Shown here piece after piece: positions 50,111 to 62,300 of a stretch of DNA of 64,000 nucleotides. The stretch comes from Chrysomallon squamiferum (Eukaryota > Mollusca > Gastropoda > Neomphalida > Peltospiridae). How positions within the stretch are numbered: the stretch's first letter is position 1; each line of letters starts with the position of its first letter. Position numbers and translations under genes: made by a program. The notes under the pieces are model-generated. The model saw only the letters and a list, made by a program, of their open reading frames with translations, was not told where the DNA came from and ran no database searches. Where the stretch lies: contig CM022673.1 in assembly GCA_012295275.1 (NCBI GenBank), positions 26,755,761-26,819,760 of the forward strand. Reading direction: 5' to 3'.

Positions 50111-50399
50111 GGCTCCATAACCGAGTTTCGTCTCACTGGCTTTTATTTATTAACTGAAGAACAAAACATCTTAAAAAGAAAAGAAAATTGACAAACATCA
50201 AACAAGCCAGTAAAAAAAAAAAAATTAAAAATGTTTTTTTTTTTTTTTTTTTAAGAAAACATGTCTTTGAAAAAGATTATTAGATATTGAAGATTTTTTT
50301 TTTTTTTTTGGTACTTTTCTTTCATTTTTTTGTTTTATTCTTTTTTTTTTTTTTTTTAAATTTGTTATTCATGAATTATTTATTCTTTTTTTTTTTGTT

Positions 50400-50900
50400 G
50401 CACTTTTATTTGTGATTATAACACACATGCACCTTTCCTGTTCTATGCAACTTGCTAAAACAACAAACTTTATACAGAATATTTTTAAGACTTGATCAGT
50501 TCACAACTATTGTACATAAAACTGATGATCTGTTCTTGAAATATAATTACCTTATAACAAAAAACAAAACAAAAAAAAGAAGAATCCAAATTAAATATCA
50601 GAAAACTTAGAACACAGCCTATATTCAACTGTTATCATTATACAATGCAGCATCACATATTTTGTTTACAGCATTAAAGAAATATTTTTGTTTTGTTTGT
50701 AGTTGTATTCATGCACAGTCATTTTGCAGTTTGATGCAGTTAAAAACTGAAATTTGGTGCATTGTGTGATTAGGTATTTCAACTGTACATTCAATGATGT
50801 ATTATGAATAAACATTATGTATGTATGTTATAGAATTTTATGAAAATGTTAGAATAAAAATTTATAATTTGATCTCCTTTTTCTCTTTTTTTTAAATTTT
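50400..50900 (+). other. 3' UTR-like segment with Pumilio-type site and two AATAAA signals
   Basis: TGTACATA (50511-50518) matches the UGUANAUA Pumilio element. AATAAA occurs at 50807-50812 and 50853-50858, the second followed by a T/C-rich stretch. The segment is unique and CpG-free (none in 50401-50880 by my count). It could be the far 3' end of a + strand transcript, conceivably ZC3H10. Confidence 0.3.
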
Positions 50901-50937
50901 TTTTAGTATTTCTTCATCTTCTTCTTATTATTTATTC

Positions 50938-51058
50938 TTAGTTTTATTATTATTATTATTATTATTTATTATTATTATTATTATTAATAGTATTGCTACT
51001 ACTACGACTACTACTACTACTACTGCTACTGCTGCTGCTACTGTTGTTACTATTATTA
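50938..51058. repeat. (ATT)n then (ACT)n/(CTG)n microsatellite
   Basis: ATT units to about 50985, then CTA/ACT and CTG units to 51045. Confidence 0.93.
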
Positions 51059-51689
51059 GGTTTCCATAATGAATGATACTGGTATCAAATCAAATCATAC
51101 CAGACACCAGAAATATTTCATATTGTTTTAAATAATTAGGAATTACTGTTTCAAGGTGTAATTGTTTTGTTTAAACAATTTTAAATGCCCATATTAATCT
51201 GAATTGTCTTAATGGTCTAGCAGTTGAAAAGATTAGAAGTAAAAACATAAAAGATCTGTCAAAAAGCAATATCTATAAAATTAAAAAAAAATTAAAAATT
51301 AATAAAAAAATTAAAATTTTATGATTAAGAACATGCAAAAACAACAATAATAAAAGAATAATAAAAAATCAGTAATAATAAAAAATAATAATGATAATAA
51401 TTTTAAAAATTCTAATAAAGCATTGCTATGGTAACATTTTCATGTTCTAGATCTTGCCAAAAAGAAAGGAGATTTTATGAGACTTTGAAGACAAGATCTG
51501 AAACATTAAAAAATAATAACAATATTAATACCTTAAAATAAAAAACCGAAATTCTTTTTTTTACTGAAACGTACTTTTCTTTTGTAGAAAACCCCCCTAA
51601 ATCTCATCTTTTGTTTTATGTAACAATTAACAACAGTCACAGCATTTTATAAATAAATAAATAATAATAATAACAACAAAAAAACTGTC

Positions 51690-51960
51690 ATTCGTAACAA
51701 GCAGTTCGGGTCTTTTCGTGAGGAATCTGATTGGCGTTAAGAATCACGTGACCGGTTCATGACATGGCTGTTGAGATTGTAAAAAGCTATATCAGTCAGA
51801 TCAAACGTTTTTTTCCTAAGAAAGGAGTTCCTGGCAACATCTGTTGACTAACCAAGTGGAACGTGTTGTGATCTTCATCTGCTGACGTCATACGAAACCG
51901 AGCAGACGTAGCATCATCTTCTTTAATATTGGTTTCTTGTCCACGATGGGGAATCGTACA
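51690..51960. promoter_or_regulatory. CpG-bearing promoter-like cluster at the compositional boundary
   Basis: Within 160 bp: ATTGGC (inverted CCAAT, about 51730), TCACGTGA (E-box, CACGTG at 51745-51750) and TGACGTCA (full CRE, 51883-51890). About 14 CpGs in 51661-51960 by my count, after none in 50401-50880. No adjacent coding exon was found, so the direction is unknown. Confidence 0.35.
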
Positions 51961-52028
51961 GAATGAAAATTAATACAGGCAGTTAATTGATAGATCGATC
52001 ATTCAGTCAATAAACTAATATATAAAAT

Positions 52029-52030
52029 GC

Positions 52031-52074
<44 letters not shown>

Positions 52075-52210
52075 TAGTGATAATAATGATAATAATAATA
52101 ATGGGTACTACTACTACTACTACTAATAATAGCTAATAATAATAATAATGAAAATGATAACGATGATGATGATGATGATGGTGATGATGATAATGGGTAA
52201 TAATAATAAA
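52029..52210. repeat. Compound trinucleotide array (AAT, ACT, GAT)
   Basis: AAT units 52029-52071, ACT units near 52108-52124, GAT units near 52160-52190, with AAT between them. Confidence 0.93.
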
Positions 52211-53550
52211 TACATTTACCATTAATATATGTTTAAATACGAGAGAAAGAAATACGTTTTACACATATTTACACATAAAAACAAAGAACTGGCTGGAAAT
52301 CGAACCACACAACGCGTATGCAAAACCCAGATTTTTTGCATTATTTTTTTTTTCGTTTTTTTTTTTTTTTCGTATTCCTGTGACTGCATTAAAACGTTTA
52401 ACTTCAGGAGCAAGTTTCTGTAAAAAAAAACGTCATTATGCAAATTAGTAGGAGTAACCACGGCGATTCTCCGAAGGATTCGCCATTCTTGAGATCAAAG
52501 AGTTGTATCCAAAAGAAAAAGAAATAAATAACAAATATCAATTAAGAAAAAAAAAAAAAAAAAAAAAAATAACGGTTGACTTAATGTTATTAAAAATACA
52601 TATTCAGGTCAATAAAGCTTTGATTTTTGAAGAAAAAAAAAAACATGGGTTTACGTTTTCACTAGAGCTGCTACTTACAAATTTCTCCTTTACTCAATAA
52701 GTCATCTGCGTATACCTTGATCGAACGTATTAATTTTCTTAACAGTTTGCAATGATATTAATATCGTATTTCAGCCGTGTTACTGATTATTGACTGTAAA
52801 TAACATGTCTACGCACGTCAGTGAAAGAAGTTAATATGTCTTTATGATTTACAAAGATATTAATATAAATATGAGAGACGCTATAAAGTTTTTTTTTTTT
52901 TTTTTATTTCTACGTAAGAGGCGTAGAACAGTTACACCTAATATTTGTTCCAGATTCCATTCAAGAACGCTAAACGTTCCGACATACTGAAAGGGCATCA
53001 AGGTTTTTTGGATCATAGACCGATTTTGTACGTAATATTACGTATTTTTATGTGTGGGCAAAGACAGTAATTTCATATATGACTTGAAACAGAACGTACA
53101 AATCAACATTTTCCGAATTTTATATTTTTATTGAAAATACAATGTTTAATTTGTATTTTTTTTTTTATTTTTTATTTTTTTGTATGTCTGTTTTTGGTAT
53201 CATTCTGCTACCATCAGAATTCATTTCTAATACAACATACAGCGTATGCAATATTTCAATTAGAAACGTTCATTAAAAAACAAAATGGCGTTTTACTCTG
53301 CATCATTTAACAGAATAGTTAACTAATATTTTTCATTATGTATTCCTTATGGTCATAAGCCCATGCAGATTATATGTTTAACGACTTACTTATTCAATCA
53401 TTCGAACTGAAGAAAACAAAAAACGAAAAAAACTATTAAAAAAACCCAATCCAAAATGACATTTGTCGAAGTTGTAACTTTTCGCAAAATATATAATTTA
53501 TGAATATTTCGGTAAAATGAAATATAACATTTTTCAGTGTTTTGTATTAG

Positions 53551-53551
<1 letters not shown>

Positions 53552-53596
<45 letters not shown>
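53552..53596. repeat. (GT)n microsatellite
   Basis: About 22 pure GT units. Confidence 0.95.
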
Positions 53597-53938
53597 CTTT
53601 ACGTTTTAAAACGAATTTCTAATCAAACGGCAAAACTGCACTGAAGATGATTACATTGTCACCATGGTAACATATCAGATGGGTGAAAGTGAAATAACAA
53701 CTATCTAGTGATTAAGCCAAGAATATTAAAAAAAAAAAAAAAAAAAAAAAGGGAACAAATAATTGAGCTATAATAAAAATTAAAAAAAACTTAACAAATA
53801 TTTCACGTTGATATCAGTGAAATATTTTTCATTGTAACGTCTCCAAATTGGCAGCAACAATGCAGGGAAAACAAACGTCTATCGATCAGACTCTAAGAAC
53901 AAACATGATCAATAAATTTTGACAGAAATAATCACCCC

Positions 53939-53939
<1 letters not shown>

Positions 53940-53991
<52 letters not shown>
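53940..53991. repeat. (AAT)n microsatellite
   Basis: About 17 pure AAT units. Confidence 0.95.
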
Positions 53992-53993
<2 letters not shown>

Positions 53994-54442
53994 GGCTTAA
54001 AAAATAATAAAACAAAAACACGTCCAAGAAAACGTGATTTCAGAAAACGTGTTTCAATTATGCCGACGTTTGCAGCCTTCAGGATAAATTTTCTTTCTGT
54101 ACTAGCTGTTAAGCGTTTTCTACAGATGAAAGACAGACTCTACAATTAATGTTCTTAAACTGATAATGTCAAGTATATACGTAAAAAACATGTGGGTTAA
54201 TTTAAAGACGTATTTCCAAGCAAAAATTCCATTGACAAGATTTGAAAGCATGCGTTATTAGGGATTTCAAAATTTTATATGAAAGACAATGAATGGTTTA
54301 ACTATTAAAACAAACTAAATGAATTATGTTAACATTTAAAACTATTTTTTAAAGAGTTTTTGGTAGTAATGATTAAAATTCGAGTTGAATAACCATGTCT
54401 TGAAAACTTGAATTTACGTGAAACAAAATTAAAACGAATTTT

Positions 54443-54444
<2 letters not shown>

Positions 54445-54531
<87 letters not shown>
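54445..54531. repeat. (GA)n microsatellite
   Basis: About 43 uninterrupted GA units. First of four long GA/CT tracts of alternating orientation in the next 6.5 kb. Confidence 0.97.
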
Positions 54532-54535
<4 letters not shown>

Positions 54536-54599
54536 TTAGCGTAATGCATTATAGATTTATAGATATTCATAAATCTTTTTTTTTCGGCTGATTTGATTT

Positions 54600-55200
54600 C
54601 TTGTTAATTATTCATTATATCTTATTCCGTCACGTAGAAATACATCGCTTTCAACGATTTTTTAACCCTTTACCCGCAACACCTATTTACCTTAAAATAC
54701 ATATATATATACAAAACAGCAAGAAACAAATAAAAAAGATGAGAGGAAACCTAAGTGGAATAAAAACGTATTTAAGTTCACGTAACGAGTCGCTCGACGA
54801 ATGGAACAGGGGTCAGAGCGCGACCTTCACGAGTCGTCTCTTGTGATTGCTATTTCAACAACTGATGAAATTTGGACGTTGACAAATTGGCGGAATTGGG
54901 TCTGATTTCAGAGTGATTGCAAATTTAAACAGGCTGGGATCTTAGCCGGTGATACACCGATCTCCATACACACGTAATTACAACTTCTGTCCCGGCCAAA
55001 TCGGCTGCAGTGTCTTCATTAGACTAATGCCGGCAACGAAATCAAATTTTATATTCACGTACTGTTCCGATAGAACGAAACTGGTCGTAGTTTGGGTGCT
55101 TTTAAAATATACACCGCAAGTTTTGCAGCGAATGTGTACGACAAGTGCGAAACATTTTTAAATGAACAAGGTACAGTTTATATACGAAATTAAAATTTAA
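54600..55200. other. Unique CpG-bearing island
   Basis: Non-repetitive; CpGs dense at 54770-55150. The 81-aa and 70-aa + strand ORFs (54601-54846, 54949-55161) have no recognisable domain. Candidate conserved non-coding element or an unrecognised exon. Confidence 0.3.
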
Positions 55201-56160
55201 TATCTGGTTGACATCGAACTGTTCAAACCTCAGCGTTATTTTGTAAGGAAATGAAACCTAAAATTCGGGTCGTTTCGACACTAACGTCCATGTACGTATA
55301 GATATATATTTTGATAAATGAACAACGTGCAGGTTATTTAAAAATATATTTTTTAAAATTATTATTTACTCACGATTAATATTTCTTTCTGCAAACATCA
55401 GCTGCTTGCAAAGCTTTCGAGTACATTAAAAAAAATATCAGTTTAAAAAAATACATACGCATAACCATACAAAATGCCTTGGTGAACGGAGTTACCTCTC
55501 TGAGTGAAATAAAAAACAGAACTGAAAATGATACGGATAGAGTTTAATACGGAGGATAATGTGGAACGATATTATTAACTTCAGAGAACATTTATGAAGA
55601 AATCTGTGAACTCTTCACAAATAGAATTCTAAAATTGTTGTTGGAATATCAATTAAAAAGCTATTTTGCAAACAGATAAAGGAATAATAATTAAAACGAA
55701 ACAAGAAATATATATTAAGGATCGAATACAACTACGAACGGAAATTTAAAAAAAATTTTTATTCAATTTATACATTAAAAAATATATATATATATTTAAC
55801 GGAAATTGTACTGATTAAATATCTCACGTCTGATTGGTTCATTTTTTACTTTTTTTTTTTTTTCTTCTGTTTAAACTAAATTTTAATAATGATTTAAAAA
55901 AAATGTTCTCAGCTATTTACATGTCTGTCTGTCTCCTGTTTGTATATTTCTCTGATTCTGTCTGTGTGCGTCGGTTAGTCTGTCTTTGATTTCATTTACG
56001 AAGTAATTGGTTGCAAGAGCTCGTTGATAAAGCGATAATTCGTAAACTGAACACTTAATTCCCAAAATACGAGGACAAAAAATAAAAATAAAATAAAAAA
56101 TAAAATAAACGAATAAATAAAATAAAATAATAAGATTTAAAAATAAATAAATAAATGAAA
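55200..56160. other. AT-rich non-coding stretch
   Basis: Unique AT-rich sequence with CpGs, short TA and AAAT arrays, and a TCTG-rich patch at 55921-55980. No gene. Confidence 0.6.
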
Positions 56161-56171
56161 ACATTTTTAAG

Positions 56172-56172
56172 A

Positions 56173-56204
<32 letters not shown>

Positions 56205-56248
56205 CGATGATGATGATGATAATAATAATAATAATGACGATAATGATG

Positions 56249-56301
<53 letters not shown>
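56172..56301. repeat. (AAT)n with GAT/GAC interruptions
   Basis: AAT units broken by ATGACG, GATGAT and ATGATG blocks. The 157-aa Tyr-rich minus-strand ORF spanning it is repeat translation. Confidence 0.95.
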
Positions 56302-56302
<1 letters not shown>

Positions 56303-56383
56303 TTGTATGCTAAGGTTAGCATCATAAAATAATATATAATATATAACCAATAAAATTTTATTTAAATTAAAAATACACAAACA

Positions 56384-56418
<35 letters not shown>

Positions 56419-56463
56419 ATGAATAAAAAAAAAAAAAAAAAAAATGAAAAAAAAAAAAAAAAA
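56384..56463. repeat. A-rich tract with long A runs
   Basis: A-runs of about 30, 19 and 16 separated by short CATG, TG and similar interruptions. Confidence 0.95.
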
Positions 56464-56961
56464 GATAATTAAAAAAATGAAATAAAAAATATTTTAGAAA
56501 TACACTGTTAAATCATCGTCATTAAGAATTAAATTTTTACTTGAAAACTGTTGACAATGAATTCTTCACTTCCTCCATTCTTCATTTGTTTTTGTTTCAG
56601 CCAGCGTTGTTGGTTTCTCTGAAAAAAATAAAACAACAAAAAAACCCACAAACAAACTAAAAAACCCCCAAAAACCAACAACAACAAAAAAGAAAAAACA
56701 CACAAAACCACAAAAAAAATCGGAATTTTCTTCAGAAATTGTGTCTATGGTTCAAAAACAGTCTACCCACTCTCGTGAATATTTCATGAATGTATGCAAG
56801 CAAGTATTTAAATTCTCAGGCTATAATTTCGATGTGCACCGCGCATCTTTTGAATTTACTGAAAGTTCGTTAAGCGGGAACTATCTGAACATAATTTCTA
56901 AATACATCTTGTGTCTCATTGCCTTCGTTTTCATTAGCTGCAGTAATAGTAATAATAGAAT

Positions 56962-56963
<2 letters not shown>

Positions 56964-57038
<75 letters not shown>

Positions 57039-57048
57039 ATCTCTCTCT
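56964..57048. repeat. (CT)n microsatellite
   Basis: About 36 CT units, a CCCTAT interruption, then four more. Confidence 0.97.
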
Positions 57049-57179
57049 AAACTATTACTCTTTTTTTAAATTTATAGATACTAATAATAAAAAAAAAAAT
57101 TAAATAAAAAATAAATAAATAAATAAACAACCAAATAAATAAATAAATAAACTGAGGTGAGATTTAAAAAAAAAAAAAT

Positions 57180-57480
57180 TCCAAGTCGTCATTTCATTAT
57201 CTTCATCCCATTTGTCAGACACACACTGTACTCTGTAGCATATTAATATCGAGTGACCTTTCTTACAAAAAACCCCTACCTTTGCTTGTTAAACTTCGTC
57301 ATGTTGTAACTGATCTTTGGTCGGAGAGATCAAAGGATTAATAATGCTATCCCAGCAATAATTAGCTTCATGTCAACACTGATTGATTAATTCAGCACGG
57401 AAGATTTCCCGCGAGTAGCAAAATATGACAGTAATCTACACGAATAATGAACATTTTTGTTTTATTACTTACTACCTACG
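57180..57480. other. Unique island with TCF- and PBC/Hox-type motifs
   Basis: GATCAAAGG (about 57328-57336, TCF/LEF-type) and TGATTGATTAATT (57380-57392, PBC/Hox-type) lie 45 bp apart in non-repetitive sequence between low-complexity flanks. Candidate enhancer, judged by eye only. Confidence 0.3.
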
Positions 57481-57759
57481 TTTTCGCTGAATTAATATTA
57501 CACGCCATTGAAATATAATGATCAGAAAGAGCTATACAAAAAATGAAAAAAAAAAAAAAAAAAACCCCAAACAAATGGAGAAATGTTTACAAGAAAAAGA
57601 AAATGATTATTGATAATATTTATGAAAAAAGAAAAAACCATGTGGGAATGTTTGATTTTGTAGGATTTTTTTTAAAAATGATTTTTGGTATTAAATTCTA
57701 TTCCTTTTTTTTAAAATTATTTTTATTTTTTTACTGAAATACGACAAAGAATACTTTTT

Positions 57760-58140
57760 CATCTGCTGTAATTCAGATCTGAGAAGACTGTTTGTTGTCT
57801 TGAGGTATGACGAGACATAGGATCAATCCTTCCCGGAGCGTCAATAGTCTATTTTTTGTTCTCCTGTTCCCGTCAGAGGTTTATCAACGCCTGTGGTAAA
57901 ATACAATCCTGTTTGAGCGAAAATGATTTAAGACATCCCTTTCTTTTAATCGACGAGAGTAAATGAAATAGGGTCTCACACACACAGCGGGTTTCCTCTC
58001 TCACATCATAACGATACTGTAAATGAGATATGTTTATGTAGCACAGCGTTTGATACCAAGCTGAGTCATCCTGGCTATAACCGGAAGTAGATCCATGGGA
58101 GACAATCAAACGAACTGATTTAGAAACCCATTACATCCTG
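57760..58140. other. Unique CpG-bearing island
   Basis: Non-repetitive. A 78-aa ORF on the minus strand has no recognised domain. Candidate conserved non-coding element. Confidence 0.25.
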
Positions 58141-58321
58141 AAAAAAATTAAAATAACAAAATAACATTAAGCTACATTTTCATATGTGTGTAGTTATAAT
58201 GTGTGTGTGTGTCTGTGTTTCTCTGTGTGTGTATATTTGTGTATAAATGTAATTGTTTATATATGTGTATATTTATTATTATGTGTACATACAACAGACA
58301 TGAATACGTATAGATGTGTTC

Positions 58322-58463
<142 letters not shown>

Positions 58464-58469
58464 CAGAGA

Positions 58470-59850
58470 CAGATATACTATTCTATGTGCGTGTTGGTGT
58501 GTGCAGTCTAATATCAGAGGTTAGACATATGTAAAATAACAAAATTTAAAATTTAAATCAAACCTGTTATTTTAGTATTAAATATTTATCTCTGTAAGTC
58601 TCGCTTTCATTGGATAATATCAATTTACATTATGTAATATTAACATTTGTACAAGTGAAAACATTATTACTATTTAATGCAAAGCGATAGAATTTAACAA
58701 TGTCAGTTTTAGGATGGTGTTTTTTTAACTATTATTATTATTTTCAAGTTTCAATTTTTTTTTTTTAATTATTATTATTGTATTTTTAAATATGACAAAT
58801 ATCATACAAATTAAGGAAAACACTATAAAATTAAATTAAATTTAAACTATATATTATGAAAAAAATAGAAAGAGAAAAAGAAAAAGAAAAAAATAAGTTC
58901 ATAAAAATCAAGAACAATTTCGAACTATTAGAGATGGGAGAAAGCTGGACAAAACAAGGGAAATAACTAATGAAATAGATGAAATTTTTATTATTATCGT
59001 TCTACGTGGGTTGTCGGCCGTGATAATAATCAATTCCTTAGGAATTTGAACTATTCACGGAATAATCAGCAGCGGTCGAAATTCGTTTGTAAATGTATGG
59101 TGGACCAAAAAATAATTTGGGCCACTAAACATCATTTAAAAAAAAAAAAATAATAATAAAAAAACATTCTCTGGGCCAAATTTGGTTTTGGTAGCCAAAA
59201 CAGAAAAATATTCATATTTCAGCTTTTAAGTGAAGGGAAAACATGTACTTGAACATTAACTTTTGAAGTAAGATTTAAAAATATGTTTCAAAGAGTCACT
59301 TATGCCAATATATCAACATATATTCTATTGAAATTCTTCATTGTCGAACGTTTTTTTAACTAACCAATCAAACAAATCAGTTCAAAGAGAAAAAAGTCCC
59401 AGAAATCGGAGCACCGCGAAGCGAACAACAGACGGCATTCGGGAATGTTCGGATTTTTCCGCGTATTTGGCCGAGTACATGCATATCGGCTCTACAAAAT
59501 TAGTGTTTTATAAATAGATGTTGGCAAATTAAGGTAAGTCGATATGTCCAATTTATCGAACCACAAGCAAATCTTTTATTTGCGATAACATTATTTATTA
59601 TTGTGTTATAACTTAGAGAAAAAAAAAAAAAAAAAAAAAAAATAAAAAAAAAAAAAAAAAATAAAAAGGCCGCTCTAATAATATTTTTTGGTTGACTAAC
59701 CCATAATTTTTTTAACGCCCTGTTACCCAAACGGAACTTTGATCGCCTTTGTCGACCTGGAAACTGGCCATTTCAAGCCTTGAATTTGTTATTTAAATCT
59801 TATTATTTCGAAAACGAATTTTAATATATATATATGCTTTTCTGCATGAA
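58470..59850. other. Non-coding stretch left of the long inverted repeat
   Basis: Unique AT-rich sequence with a short inverted pair, AATTTGGGCC near 59116 and GGGCCAAATT near 59174, and A-runs at 59621-59660. No gene. Confidence 0.5.
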
Positions 59851-59852
59851 CA

Positions 59853-60638
59853 CAGCAGGTAATTTGGATGTTTGATGAGAACAAATTACCAATTTAGACT
59901 GAGCAATGCAAATTTGTATAAAACCATGAAGAAACGATGTTTCAAGAATATAACATTAAATATTTTAATCAGTTAGTTTTCCTATTTCGAGATTTCAATT
60001 TTTGTTGTTGTTTTTTTAAAAAGAAGAAAAACAGAAAGAAAAGAAAAACAGAAAACTAAATAAATAAACAACTAAAAAAAAAAACACCCACAGAATAAAA
60101 CAAACAATTTTTTTGTAGGATGCTTTCGAACAACTTGTTTGTGACTCAGTCTGAAGAACATATTTAAGTTTGCTGATAATTTTCCAGGCTTAAGTCTAAT
60201 TATTCAAACAGGCATAACTTTGAAAGAAAAAAAAACGTTTACACACGATCTTTGGCTACGGATGCTCTCTTGAACAGAAAAACAGCGCAATGGCGCACCG
60301 ACAAGATTTGATACAGCAATCTGCTATATCTCAGAAATAGACTTTACCAATGCCTCACTTTAACAAACAAGCGCATGTATATAAATGCAATAGGTAGTCT
60401 ATAAGAAGATGTAAAATAAAAAGAATATACATATATATATATATATATATGTTTATTCTATTTATTTATTTATTTTCTTTTTTTTTTTTTTTTTTTTTTT
60501 TTTCTTTCAAAGTTGAATAATTAGTCTTAAGCATTGAAAATTATCAGCCAACTTAAATAAGTTCTTCAGACTGAGTCACAAGCAAGTTCATCGAATGCAT
60601 TATACCAAAAAAAAAATAAAAAAAAAAAGTAAATATGT

Positions 60639-60669
<31 letters not shown>

Positions 60670-60843
60670 TTTTTTTTTTTTTTTTTTTTTTTTTAAAATT
60701 TGAAATCTCGAAATAGGAAAACTGACTGCTTAAAATATTTAATGCTAGTGTTATTAAATTACACGATTTAATACAACTTTGCATGGCTCAGTCTAAACTG
60801 GCATTTTGTTCTCATCAAACTTGCAAATTACCTGCTATGTGAG
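59853..60843. repeat. Long inverted repeat: two ~360-380 bp arms and ~245 bp loop
   Basis: The left arm (59853-60235) and right arm (60480-60843) are reverse complements with moderate divergence. Perfect blocks: 59975-59998 with 60700-60723 (24 bp); 60140-60159 with 60561-60580 (20 bp); outer AGCAGGTAATTT at 59854-59865 with its complement at 60825-60836. Coordinate sums of paired blocks stay at 120690-120720, so the arms are collinear with only small indels. The A-rich end of the left arm pairs with the T run before the right arm. The loop is unique sequence plus an AT microsatellite. No coding capacity and no clear target-site duplication were seen. Confidence 0.85.
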
Positions 60844-60905
60844 ACATTTAATTAATCTGTAAATTTGCTAAAGTGACGCACTCTGTCCAAGTCAGTGTTA
60901 TTGGT

Positions 60906-61095
<190 letters not shown>

Positions 61096-61383
61096 TGAAT
61101 GCATGTATGTTTCTATGTAGGTGTCTTTGTAAATGATTATGTTTATGTATTAATGCAACTGAGTATAATGTTTGTGTGCGCCTGTGTGTGTGAGAGTTCG
61201 AGGATCTTGTAAAATGCATGTGTGTATGTTACAGTGCGGACGTGTATAAAGAGAACATATCTAAGAGAACATACCCTTTAAAGACAAATAATCATTACAT
61301 AAGTGATTAACAGGGAAAAATAAATAAATGAATAATTATGTGAAATATGAGCCATAAGAAAGACAGGGTTGAAAATAAAAACG

Positions 61384-61419
<36 letters not shown>

Positions 61420-61444
61420 ACAAAAAAAAAAAAAAAAAAAAAAA
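61384..61444. repeat. Long A-run tract
   Basis: A-runs of about 33 and 23 with a CCAC interruption. Confidence 0.95.
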
Positions 61445-61540
61445 TAAAACCCAAATAAAAAAAGACTGATTGAGACGAAATTGTTTTATCCAATATCAAT
61501 TGTTTCTGCTTGAATCTTTCAAATTTTCCTGCCATCTGTC

Positions 61541-61559
<19 letters not shown>

Positions 61560-61571
<12 letters not shown>

Positions 61572-61930
61572 GGCACTGCCTCCGTATTCACGCAAAACCT
61601 CACAGATGGCGAGACTTGAAGCCATTGTTTTCGTTCTTGTCTGCGAGACGTGAGCGCGTTACAGCCAACATTGTCATGTACGTACTCTTTGTCGTTTAGC
61701 ATGTAGTCTGAATCACAGACAAGAAAACCGTCCCAGAATGGTTAGCGCTGGGCTGGAACAGAAGGCTGTTATCGATCAGACGCAAATATTAAGTCACATA
61801 TGTCGATCTAACGGTACACGATTCGAATGGTGGCATTTTCAACTCTTTGTTTTGCTCCGTCAGTACCAGACACAACAAAGATCGAGGTATCAGACGACAG
61901 TGTAATTTGTTAAAGATCCAGGGGTTGTTT
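61560..61930. other. Unique CpG-rich island
   Basis: Non-repetitive segment with many CpGs between A-runs and a T-run. No ORF with recognisable content. Possible regulatory element. Confidence 0.3.
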
Positions 61931-62169
61931 TGTTTTTGTGTTGTTGATTATTTTGTGGGTTTTTTTTTTTTTTTTTTTTTTTGGAAGAAAAGAAAAGGAA
62001 AGAGGGTCTAATTAAAAAGAAATTACGACATTGTTTATAATGAATACGTCATCAAGAAGATAAAATTTTGAGTTTGAATCTGTCGTAAATGTACTGTGTG
62101 ATAATGATAATGATGATAATAATAAAAAATAATAACAATATTAATATCTGTAAAAATAATAATGTTGAT

Positions 62170-62173
62170 AACA

Positions 62174-62212
<39 letters not shown>

Positions 62213-62300
62213 GTAATAATAATAATAATAATAACAATGATGATAAAATAATAACAAAATAATGATGATGATAATAATAATAATACTTTCTTGAAACAGT
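62170..62300. repeat. (AAT)n with AAC/GAT variants
   Basis: AAT units in three blocks, with CAG, AAC and GAT interruptions. Confidence 0.93.

Larger units (their letters stand above)
52211..54440. other. CpG-richer non-coding stretch
   Basis: Unique AT-rich sequence with frequent ACG/CGT; 13 CpGs in 52921-53400 by my count. A-runs at 52544-52568 and 53730-53750. No gene found. Confidence 0.6.

Noticed and set aside
55913-56386. 157-aa minus-strand ORF
   Set aside because: Its core is (Y)n/(H)n translation of the AAT/GAT array at 56172-56301; the remainder is A/T-rich low-complexity sequence.
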